Assembly (NCBI GenBank): GCA_934098395.1 | Contig: CAKOOM010000001.1 | Location: 372,001 to 436,000 of the forward strand | Direction: 5' to 3' | DNA: 64,000 bases | From: an uncultured Bacilli bacterium | Lineage (GTDB): Bacteria > Bacillota_I > Bacilli_A > RF39 > UBA660 | Shown here: positions 26,475-33,622 of the stretch, piece by piece | Position numbering within the stretch: position 1 is the first letter of the stretch | Layout of the letters: each line of letters begins with the position of its first letter | Program-made: the position numbers and the translations under genes | Notes under the pieces: generated by a model | Database searches by the model: none | What the model was told of the DNA's origin: nothing | What the model saw: the letters and a program-made list of their open reading frames with translations, nothing else

Positions 26475-27383
26475 ATGGATAATTTAATAATAGGGTGTCA
26501 TGTTGGTTTTAATAATAAGACACAGTTAGTAGGTAGTGTAATGGAAGCTGTTAGTTATGGGGCTAATACTTTTATGTTTTATACAGGAGCTCCACAGAAT
26601 ACGAATAGATTACCTATTAATAATAATTTAACAAATGAAGCTTATAAAATAATGGAGGATAATGGAATAGATTTATCTAAAGTGATAGTACATGCACCAT
26701 ATATAGTTAATCTTGGTAATTTAGATAAGTTTGATTTTTCAGTTAATTTTTTGATTGAAGAAGTAAAGAGAATAGCTAAGTTAGGGATAAAATATATGGT
26801 TTTACATCCGGGAGCTTATGTTAAGTATGAGAGAGAAGATTCGATTAATTCAATTATTGATGGGTTGAATATTATTCTTGATAATGAAATGGATGTAACT
26901 ATTTTGCTTGAAACTATGGCTGGTAAGGGAACAGAGATAGGTAGTAACATGGAGGATATTAAAAAAATTATTATGGGGGTTAAATATAAGGAAAAGATAG
27001 GGATATGTTTAGATACTTGTCATTTATTTGATAGTGGAGTTGATATGAATAAGTTTGATGAATACTTAGATTTGCTTGATAGGGAAATTGGAATTAATTA
27101 TATTAAGTGTATTCATGTTAATGATTCGAAGAATATGATAGGCAGTCATAAGGATAGGCATGAGAATATTGGTATTGGGAATATTGGTTTTGATACGCTT
27201 ATTAAGATTATATATAATGATAGGCTTAAGGATATTCCTAAGATATTAGAGACACCTTATGTAACACGAGAAGATGGTAGTAAAGAGAAGGTTTATCCGC
27301 CATATAAGATAGAGATAGAAATGATTAGGAATAAATGTTTTTATGATGATTTAATAGATAGAGTAAGGGAAGAATATAAGTAA
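26475..27383 (+). CDS. nfo: Deoxyribonuclease IV (endonuclease IV)
   Basis: AP endonuclease of the Nfo/AP-endonuclease-2 TIM-barrel family that cuts 5' of abasic sites in base excision repair. Zinc ligands lie in VIVHAPYIVNLGN, MVLHPGAY, LLETMAG, ICLDTCHLFDSG, CIHVNDSK and GSHKDRHENIG. 302 residues, full length. The next gene starts at its last base. Confidence 0.93.
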   Translation: MDNLIIGCHVGFNNKTQLVGSVMEAVSYGANTFMFYTGAPQNTNRLPINNNLTNEAYKIMEDNGIDLSKVIVHAPYIVNLGNLDKFDFSVNFLIEEVKRIAKLGIKYMVLHPGAYVKYEREDSINSIIDGLNIILDNEMDVTILLETMAGKGTEIGSNMEDIKKIIMGVKYKEKIGICLDTCHLFDSGVDMNKFDEYLDLLDREIGINYIKCIHVNDSKNMIGSHKDRHENIGIGNIGFDTLIKIIYNDRLKDIPKILETPYVTREDGSKEKVYPPYKIEIEMIRNKCFYDDLIDRVREEYK

Positions 27384-27862
27384 TGAATGAAATAAAGAAA
27401 AAAGCAATAAATATGGCAATATTGGAATCTGTTAAGAATGCAAGAAATAATTATCGTGATGGTGGTCCTTTTGGGGCTGTTATAGTACGGGGAGATGAAA
27501 TTATTAGTCACGCACATAATACGGTTATTAAGAGTAAGGATCTGACGGCTCATGCGGAAGTTAATGCGATAAGAATGGCAGCGAAAAAACTTGATACGCA
27601 TGATTTATCTGGATGTGTATTATATACGAGTGCTGAACCTTGTCCGATGTGTTTATCAGCAATAGTATGGGCTAATATACGTGAGGTATATTATGCGAAT
27701 AGTAGAGAGGATACGGAAGATATTGGTTTTAGAGATGATAAGATATATGAATATATTAAGGGTAATAGAAAGAGATTGATTAAATTAAATCAGATAAAGA
27801 GTGAAGATGCAAAGAAGATATTTGATGATTTTATTTCTAGAGAAGAAAAGAGCATTTATTAG
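27383..27862 (+). CDS. guaD: Guanine deaminase-like zinc deaminase
   Basis: CDA-fold deaminase with the zinc motifs TAHAEVNAI (His and catalytic Glu) and PCPMCLSAI. The C-terminal IGFRDDKIYEYI and the overall N-terminus (INMAILESVKNARNNYRDGGPFGAVIV) fit Bacillus GuaD, which converts guanine to xanthine, better than TadA. 159 residues. Starts overlapping the nfo stop (TAATG); a nuclease gene follows. Confidence 0.82.
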   Translation: MNEIKKKAINMAILESVKNARNNYRDGGPFGAVIVRGDEIISHAHNTVIKSKDLTAHAEVNAIRMAAKKLDTHDLSGCVLYTSAEPCPMCLSAIVWANIREVYYANSREDTEDIGFRDDKIYEYIKGNRKRLIKLNQIKSEDAKKIFDDFISREEKSIY

Positions 27863-27870
27863 AGGGATAT

Positions 27871-28503
27871 ATGAAGAGATTAGTTGTAGGAATAATTACA
27901 TTTTTATTATTTATAAATGTAAGTTATGCACTTGATGAAGTAAAATTATCTAAGTGTGTAGATGGAGATACGATAAAGGTTAAAATAGATGATAAAGAGT
28001 ATACTGTTAGGATGCTAGCAATAGATACACCTGAGAGTGTTCATCCGAAGAAAAAGGTTGAATACTATGGTAAAGAAGCTAGTGAATATACGTGTAATAT
28101 AGTTAGTAATGCAAAGAAGATAGAACTTGAGTATGATAGTGGTAGTGATAAGACTGATAAGTATGATAGACTACTTGCTTGGGTAATTGTAGATGGAGAA
28201 TTACTTCAGGATAAATTAGTATCTTTGGGATATGCAAAGGTAGCTTATTTATATGGAGATTATAAATATACATCTTTGTTAGAGGAACATCAAGAGTTGG
28301 CATCAGCTAAGAATTTGGGAATATGGAATCAACAAGAGAAAGATAAGTTTGATAATAATAGTAATAGTACAGATAATAATGATAATAATTATAGTACACA
28401 AGATATAGTTATGATAGTTATACTTCTTTTAGTTATTACTTTTGTGGGAGATAAAACTATTAAGAGAAAGGCTAAAAAGAAATTAAATAAATATTTGAAA
28501 TAG
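27871..28503 (+). CDS. Thermonuclease-family (SNase) surface nuclease
   Basis: N-terminal signal peptide (about 1-20, ending SYA), SNase domain with VDGDTIKV (Ca-binding Asp), VRMLAIDTPES (catalytic Arg), YGKEASEY and KYDRLLAWV (second Arg), then an Asn-rich linker and a C-terminal hydrophobic helix (IVMIVILLLVITFVG) with a Lys-rich tail. It is therefore probably anchored at the outer membrane face and degrades nucleic acids outside. Together with nfo and guaD it may serve nucleotide scavenging (inference). Confidence 0.88.
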   Translation: MKRLVVGIITFLLFINVSYALDEVKLSKCVDGDTIKVKIDDKEYTVRMLAIDTPESVHPKKKVEYYGKEASEYTCNIVSNAKKIELEYDSGSDKTDKYDRLLAWVIVDGELLQDKLVSLGYAKVAYLYGDYKYTSLLEEHQELASAKNLGIWNQQEKDKFDNNSNSTDNNDNNYSTQDIVMIVILLLVITFVGDKTIKRKAKKKLNKYLK

Positions 28504-28523
28504 TACGTGAGTGGGAGAAATTG

Positions 28524-29126
28524 ATGAAGGATATAATAAACATAGATAAAACTATAAGTAGAGAATTGTTAAGAGATAAGGATAATTTATGGGAAGTATT
28601 ACCAGAGATTAATAATTATATTATGAAGGTAGTAGATAAGAGTGGATATACGGAGATAGATAGTAATGTTTGGGTTGGAGAAAATGTTATAATAGATAAA
28701 TTATCTACGATAATAGGGCCATGTATAATAGGTAGTAATACAGAAGTTAGACCAGGAGCATATATTAGAGGAAATGCTATTATTGGAAAAAATTGTATTA
28801 TCGGTAATAGTACAGAGATAAAGAATTCAATTATTTGTGATAATTGTCAGTTATCGCATTACAACTATGTTGGTGATTCTATTTTGGGATATAATGTTCG
28901 ATTAGGAGCAGGAGTAATACTTAGTAATTTAAAAATTAATAATAGAGAAAAAACAAAAATTGGTTCTATTATTGGGGATGATGTGATGATAGGATGTAAT
29001 AGTGTATTATATCCAGGGACGATTGTGGGAAAGAATACGGATATTTATCCTTTGGTAAGAGTAAGAGGGGTAATAGCTTCTAATAGTATTATGAAAGATG
29101 AGAATTTAGTAATAGAAAAAGAATAG
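28524..29126 (+). CDS. Left-handed beta-helix (hexapeptide) protein, GlmU-like
   Basis: Hexapeptide repeats such as IIGPCIIGSNTEVRPGAYIRGNAIIGKNCIIG and VRLGAGVILSN build a left-handed beta helix from about residue 45. It resembles the acetyltransferase half of GlmU and stand-alone nucleotidyltransferase-like proteins, but no pyrophosphorylase domain is present. Acyl acceptor unknown. Start at ATG 28524, preceded by GGGAG. No link to neighbours is evident. Confidence 0.75.
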   Translation: MKDIINIDKTISRELLRDKDNLWEVLPEINNYIMKVVDKSGYTEIDSNVWVGENVIIDKLSTIIGPCIIGSNTEVRPGAYIRGNAIIGKNCIIGNSTEIKNSIICDNCQLSHYNYVGDSILGYNVRLGAGVILSNLKINNREKTKIGSIIGDDVMIGCNSVLYPGTIVGKNTDIYPLVRVRGVIASNSIMKDENLVIEKE

Positions 29127-29177
29127 GATGTTTAAAAAAGCTTCTTTTGTAACAATATAGTTATGAAAGGAGTTTTT

Positions 29178-29951
29178 ATGGCTAGATATAAAGTTGATAT
29201 ATGTGGAATTAATACGAGTAAATTAAAAGTTTTAAGTAATGAGGAGAACTATGAATTGTTTAAAAAGATGCAGGAAGGAGATCCATTTGCTAGAGATGAG
29301 ATAATTAATGGTAATTTAAAACTTGTTTTATCAATACTTAAGAAATTTAATAATAAAGTTGATAATTTGGATGATTTATTTCAGGTAGGGTGTTTGGGAT
29401 TAGTTAAAGCAATAGATAATTTTGATATGTCTTATAATGTTACTTTGTCAACATATGCTTGTCCTTTGATAATAGGGGAAATGAAACGATATATTAGGGA
29501 TAATATTTCTCTTAGAATATCTAGAAGTGTTAAGGATTTAGCTCATAAAGTAATAAAACTTAAGGAAGAATTAACTACAAGTGATGGAAGAGTACCTAGT
29601 GATATGGAATTAGCTAAGATACTTGGAGTTAGTGAATATGAGATTGCTAATGCACTTACTTCACTTAAAGAACCTGTTAGTATGTATGAACCAATATATA
29701 ATGATGGAGGGGATACGATATATTTAAGTGATCAGTTATCAATGCCAGAAGATAATTTTGATAAAGATTTAAGATTAGCGGTAGAAAAGGCAATGGAAGG
29801 GTTAAAAGTTAGAGAACTTAGAATACTAAAGGATAGATTTTTGATTGGAAAAACACAGATGGAGATAGCAGAAGAATTGGGAATATCACAGGCACAAATA
29901 TCAAGAATTGAAAAAAGTGCTATTAGTAATATCAAAAAATTAATTAAATAG
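29178..29951 (+). CDS. sigG: RNA polymerase sporulation sigma factor SigG
   Basis: Late forespore sigma factor. The N-terminus MARYKVDICGINTSKLKVLSNEE is the SigG signature, followed by region 2 (LDDLFQVGCLGLVKAIDNFD), region 3 and region 4 HTH (KTQMEIAEELGISQAQISRIEKSA). 257 residues, complete. ATG 29178 is preceded by GAAAGGAG. A YlmC/YmxH-type gene follows, as in Bacillus. In Bacillus sigG is made from SigF- and SigG-dependent promoters; none is obvious in the 50 bases upstream here. Confidence 0.93.
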   Translation: MARYKVDICGINTSKLKVLSNEENYELFKKMQEGDPFARDEIINGNLKLVLSILKKFNNKVDNLDDLFQVGCLGLVKAIDNFDMSYNVTLSTYACPLIIGEMKRYIRDNISLRISRSVKDLAHKVIKLKEELTTSDGRVPSDMELAKILGVSEYEIANALTSLKEPVSMYEPIYNDGGDTIYLSDQLSMPEDNFDKDLRLAVEKAMEGLKVRELRILKDRFLIGKTQMEIAEELGISQAQISRIEKSAISNIKKLIK

Positions 29952-29974
29952 AATATATTTAATTAGGTGGTAAT

Positions 29975-30199
29975 ATGAGATTATCTGATCTTCAGATGAA
30001 AGAAATAGTTAATATTGTTGATGGAAAAAGAATAGGAGTAATAATAGATGCTGTAGTAGATGAGAAAGGGGTTATTACTAATTTAGTATTGGAAGAAAAA
30101 AGAGGAAGAAAATTTTCTAGAGAAGAATATAATATTTTATGGAAACAAATTGTTAAAATAGGGGATGATATTATTTTGGTAGATACGAGAAATAAATAG
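29975..30199 (+). CDS. ylmC: YlmC/YmxH family sporulation protein (PRC-barrel)
   Basis: 74 residues: MRLSDLQMKEIVNIVDGKRIGVIIDAVVD matches the YlmC/YmxH family, small PRC-barrel proteins next to sporulation genes. Spaced 23 bases from sigG with AGGTGG upstream, so it is co-transcribed. Exact role unknown. Confidence 0.82.
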   Translation: MRLSDLQMKEIVNIVDGKRIGVIIDAVVDEKGVITNLVLEEKRGRKFSREEYNILWKQIVKIGDDIILVDTRNK

Positions 30200-30269
30200 C
30201 TAGTTTTGTCGAATATATAGAAATATAATTAAAAGAGTGATATTATCTAGATATGTAAAGGAGATAATG

Positions 30270-30368
30270 ATGCCAGATTATATTTTATTAGATGATATTA
30301 TTGATGATATGATAGATGATATATCATATATTAAACTTAGGACTTATCTTGATGTTAATGAAGAGTAA
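30270..30368 (+). CDS. Short acidic peptide of 32 residues
   Basis: ATG 30270 follows AAAGGAGATAATG, a near-ideal ribosome site. The product MPDYILLDDIIDDMIDDISY... is strongly acidic and could form an amphipathic helix; it ends just inside a terminator stem. Unrecognised; placement after ylmC suggests co-expression in the forespore, but this is a guess. Confidence 0.5.
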   Translation: MPDYILLDDIIDDMIDDISYIKLRTYLDVNEE

Positions 30369-30390
30369 TTGAAAAATTATTCTTTTTATT
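30363..30390 (+). terminator. Rho-independent terminator after the sigG unit
   Basis: GAGTAATT pairs with AATTATTC (one G-U) around a GAAA loop, followed by T5. Confidence 0.6.
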
Positions 30391-30412
30391 TTATAATTAT
30401 ATTGGTGATTAT

Positions 30413-31027
30413 ATGGATAATTATAAATATGAAAAAGAGTTATATAAAAAGGGAATTAAGTATATAGCAGGAGTAGATGAAGTAGGAAGAGGACCTTTAA
30501 TAGGTGCAGTGGTAGCGGCGGCGGTTATTTTACCAAATGATTTTTATTTAGAGGGATTAACGGATTCGAAGAAATTATCTGAAAAGAAGAGAGAAGCTTT
30601 TTATAAAGTAATAATGGATAAGGCTTTAGCTGTAGGAATAGGGATTGTTTCTGAGAAGAGGATAGATGAGATAAATATTTATGAAGCTACGAAGGAAGCT
30701 ATGATTATGGCTATTAATAATTTAAGTATTAAACCAGAACATGTTTTAATAGATGCGATGAAGTTAGATATAGATATAGATACGACATCTATTATTAAGG
30801 GGGATTTACTTAGTGTAAGTATATCAGCAGCTTCAGTAGTGGCTAAAGTTACGAGAGATCATATGTTAATAGAGATGGATCGGGAATATCCAGTATATGA
30901 TCTTAAGAATAATAAGGGTTATGGTACGAAGAAACATATCGAAGCTATAAAGAAATATGGGATATGTAAGTATCATAGAAGAAGTTATAAACCGGTTAGT
31001 GATTATGCGGATAAGATATATGAATAA
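30413..31027 (+). CDS. rnhB: Ribonuclease HII
   Basis: Removes ribonucleotides from DNA and RNA primers. Catalytic motif GVDEVGRGPLIGAVV supplies Asp and Glu; DSKKLSEKKR and the downstream LIDAMKLD, SVVAKVTRDHMLIEMD supply the remaining acids; C-terminal NKGYGTKKHIEAI and HRRSYKPV are typical. 204 residues, complete. Confidence 0.94.
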   Translation: MDNYKYEKELYKKGIKYIAGVDEVGRGPLIGAVVAAAVILPNDFYLEGLTDSKKLSEKKREAFYKVIMDKALAVGIGIVSEKRIDEINIYEATKEAMIMAINNLSIKPEHVLIDAMKLDIDIDTTSIIKGDLLSVSISAASVVAKVTRDHMLIEMDREYPVYDLKNNKGYGTKKHIEAIKKYGICKYHRRSYKPVSDYADKIYE

Positions 31028-31091
31028 TATGTCTTTTTCTTGACATGAATATAAAAATAGATTAATATATTTTGTTAGAAAGAGAGAGAAA

Positions 31092-31556
31092 ATGATGAAG
31101 AAGAATAATTATCCGATTAAATATGCGATAATGGCATTAGAAGAATATAAGGGTGATGAAGTAGATGCGAAGGATGTAGATAAAAACTTTGATATATATG
31201 CATATATAGTAAGTGAATGTTATTTGATAGGAGAGAGAATTATTTATTTACCAGATGGTGATAATAGACATAAATATGAAATAGTATATAGTTTTAATCC
31301 GGATACGGATGAAGAAGTATATCCGGAATATAGTAATAATGGAATATGTTATAATTCTGTTTTGGTAGATATGGTGTATGAAGATTTGGAATTAGCAATG
31401 ATGCATGCACGTATGAAGAATGAGAAGTTAAAAATATATGAATTAAATAATAATGGATATATGGATATTAATAAAGCTTCACTTATGATAGATGAAATGT
31501 ATTTATCAGCATATAAGAAAGAAGCTATGCAATTAAGTAGAAATTTAAAAAAATAG
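31092..31556 (+). CDS. Conserved-looking hypothetical protein
   Basis: 154 residues, cytoplasmic. Begins with a strand-rich part (NYPIKYAIMALEEYK, FDIYAYIVSECYLIGERIIYL) and ends helical. I recognise the general form from uncharacterised proteins in AT-rich gut Firmicutes but no function. It is 16 bases before the zinc-ribbon gene and likely in one operon with it and the PHP gene. Confidence 0.65.
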   Translation: MMKKNNYPIKYAIMALEEYKGDEVDAKDVDKNFDIYAYIVSECYLIGERIIYLPDGDNRHKYEIVYSFNPDTDEEVYPEYSNNGICYNSVLVDMVYEDLELAMMHARMKNEKLKIYELNNNGYMDINKASLMIDEMYLSAYKKEAMQLSRNLKK

Positions 31557-31572
31557 AATATTTGGGGGAAGT

Positions 31573-32520
31573 ATGAATATTTGTGAAAAGGCGGCATTAG
31601 CTTCGATTAAGTTTGAGATGACTAATACAGAATTAAAGAGAAGATATTTAATTAATAATATAGAAAAGGTACATAGTATTATGGAGATTACTCCAGGATA
31701 TAGTGGTACTTATGGTACAGGGTATCCTTTTTATGCTTTAAATAGTGAACTTTTAGGGGAATTGCCAATTATAATGGAACAAATAAGATATGATAATGAA
31801 TTGTTAGAAAATTGTTTGGGAATGAATACGGAGTGGTGTTGTGCTAATTGTTTAGAGAGAAATAGTCATTTAATGCCTGATTTGAAGAGAATATGTAAAC
31901 CTTGTAAGAGAATAGATAATGATTTAAAACCGAGAAAGGTTATTAATAGATTACCGGATATAGATATGTGGATGGTATGTAATGATGATAATATAGATAA
32001 GGCAATGACTGAGATAGTGTTAGAATTAGATAAGAATAAAATGTATACATCAGATATAGATCCGGTTGGTACGATAAATAGTGTTTATCATATTGCATCA
32101 ATACTTAGTGATAAGATGATGCCTAGTTATAGTTTACCAATTGATATTCATATAATTGAATATAGTAAGATATATGAATTATTATGTCAGATAGAGGGAG
32201 AGATCCAGTATAGTATTAATACAGGGCATATGCCTTATTTACCTATATTACCACATTCACTTAGAAAGACATGGCAATATGATGATGAAGCTTATAATTT
32301 TGTATTAGATTATATGTTTAGTATGACACCATTTAATATGGATAATTTAATATATGAAAAATTAGTAGATACGAGATACAATATAGCTAATAGCTATAGT
32401 TTAGAACAATTATATGATATATTTTATATGGTATCAGGAGAAGCTGTTAAGAGAAGATTTGATACGAAGGAATTAAAAAGAATATATGAGAGAAGGATTA
32501 ATTCATGGAAAAGAAGATAG
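31573..32520 (+). CDS. Zinc-ribbon-containing protein of unknown function
   Basis: 315 residues. A four-cysteine site WCCANCLERN ... RICKPCKR (near residues 97-122) probably binds zinc; the rest is helical with Asp/Tyr-rich segments and no catalytic motif I recognise. Its last 16 bases overlap the PHP-domain gene, so expression is coupled. Preceded by GGGGGAAG. Confidence 0.65.
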   Translation: MNICEKAALASIKFEMTNTELKRRYLINNIEKVHSIMEITPGYSGTYGTGYPFYALNSELLGELPIIMEQIRYDNELLENCLGMNTEWCCANCLERNSHLMPDLKRICKPCKRIDNDLKPRKVINRLPDIDMWMVCNDDNIDKAMTEIVLELDKNKMYTSDIDPVGTINSVYHIASILSDKMMPSYSLPIDIHIIEYSKIYELLCQIEGEIQYSINTGHMPYLPILPHSLRKTWQYDDEAYNFVLDYMFSMTPFNMDNLIYEKLVDTRYNIANSYSLEQLYDIFYMVSGEAVKRRFDTKELKRIYERRINSWKRR

Positions 32521-33350
32521 ATTTACATATTCATACGAATTGTTCTGATGGGGATAATAGTATTTATGAAGTTATAGATATGGCTATAAATAATAAGTTA
32601 GATATGATATCTATTACTGATCATGATACGGTTATGGCATATAGTGATGAAGTATTTAAATATGCTTATGATAGAGGAATAGAACTTGTTACGGGGGTAG
32701 AGATATCAGTTAAATATAATAATGAAACAATACATGTACTTGGTTATAATATTGATGTTGAAAATGAAAATTTAAATATTAAGTTAGAAATGATACGTAA
32801 TCAAAGACATATTTATTTAAGGGATGTAGCTGATAAGTTTATGACACTTGGATATATAGTTAATGTAGATAGTTTGGATAAGATTGAAGCAGTTACTAAA
32901 GCACATATAGCTAATGATATTATTAATAATAAAAATAATAGTAAATTGTTAATAGATAAATTTGGATATATACCTGATAAGGGAGAATTTATTGAAAGTA
33001 TGATGAATGAAGGATGTCCTTGTTTTGTTAAGAAGAAAAGTATTAGTCCAGTTATGGCAGCTGAGATGATAAGAGAGGCTGGAGGAGTGGTATTTCTTGC
33101 TCATCCGGTAGCTTATAAGTATGAAGATGGTTTGACGGATGAGGATATACTAAGAATAGTAAGAGAAATGAATGCTGATGGAATAGAAGCTAATTATATA
33201 TATGTTGATAAATTTAATAATGTAATAGATGATAGAGAACATTATCAAAAGTTAGCTAGAGATAATGGATTAAAGATATCTACAGGAACTGATTTTCATA
33301 AAATAGATGGAATACATCCGGAGATTGGATTTGTTAATTATGAAATGTAA
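32505..33350 (+). CDS. PHP-domain phosphoesterase
   Basis: Metal-dependent phosphatase of the TrpH/YciV type. Metal ligands: DLHIHTNCSDG, SITDHDTV, TGVEIS, FLAHPVAY and TGTDFH. Family members hydrolyse 3'-phosphoadenosine 5'-phosphate or 5'-ends of short RNAs (nucleoside 3',5'-bisphosphate phosphatase). 281 residues. The ATG lies inside the end of the preceding gene. Confidence 0.85.
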   Translation: MEKKIDLHIHTNCSDGDNSIYEVIDMAINNKLDMISITDHDTVMAYSDEVFKYAYDRGIELVTGVEISVKYNNETIHVLGYNIDVENENLNIKLEMIRNQRHIYLRDVADKFMTLGYIVNVDSLDKIEAVTKAHIANDIINNKNNSKLLIDKFGYIPDKGEFIESMMNEGCPCFVKKKSISPVMAAEMIREAGGVVFLAHPVAYKYEDGLTDEDILRIVREMNADGIEANYIYVDKFNNVIDDREHYQKLARDNGLKISTGTDFHKIDGIHPEIGFVNYEM

Positions 33351-33371
33351 AATTTTACTTGTTAAAATTAT

Positions 33372-33612
33372 AAAAGTGTGTTAGGATATATATGTAGTTT
33401 GAAAGACGAAGAATAGAAGTAGTAATAAAATAGTAATATTTATAGAGAAGATATGGTTGGTGGAAATGTCTAATATGAAATTTATGAACTTGTCTATTTA
33501 GTTGATGTAAATCCGCAGAAATGCGTTAAAATTAAAGTGTATAACAATAGTTATAAAATAAGGTGGTACCGCGGTTATTCGTCCTTATGTTTATAGCTAT
33601 TTTTTAATGAGG
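33372..33612 (+). promoter_or_regulatory. T-box leader (leucine)
   Basis: Canonical T-box AAGGTGGTACCGCGG at about 33560-33574. Upstream, GGTTGGTGGAAATG and a specifier region GAA-CTT-G place the specifier codon CUU (Leu) at 33489-33491. The downstream terminator pairs AATAGTTATAAA...ATAAGG with CCTTAT...TTATAGCTATT and ends in T6. Uncharged tRNA-Leu would stabilise the antiterminator and allow leuS transcription. The 5' boundary of stem I is approximate. Confidence 0.92.
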
Positions 33613-33622
33613 AGGAGATAAT

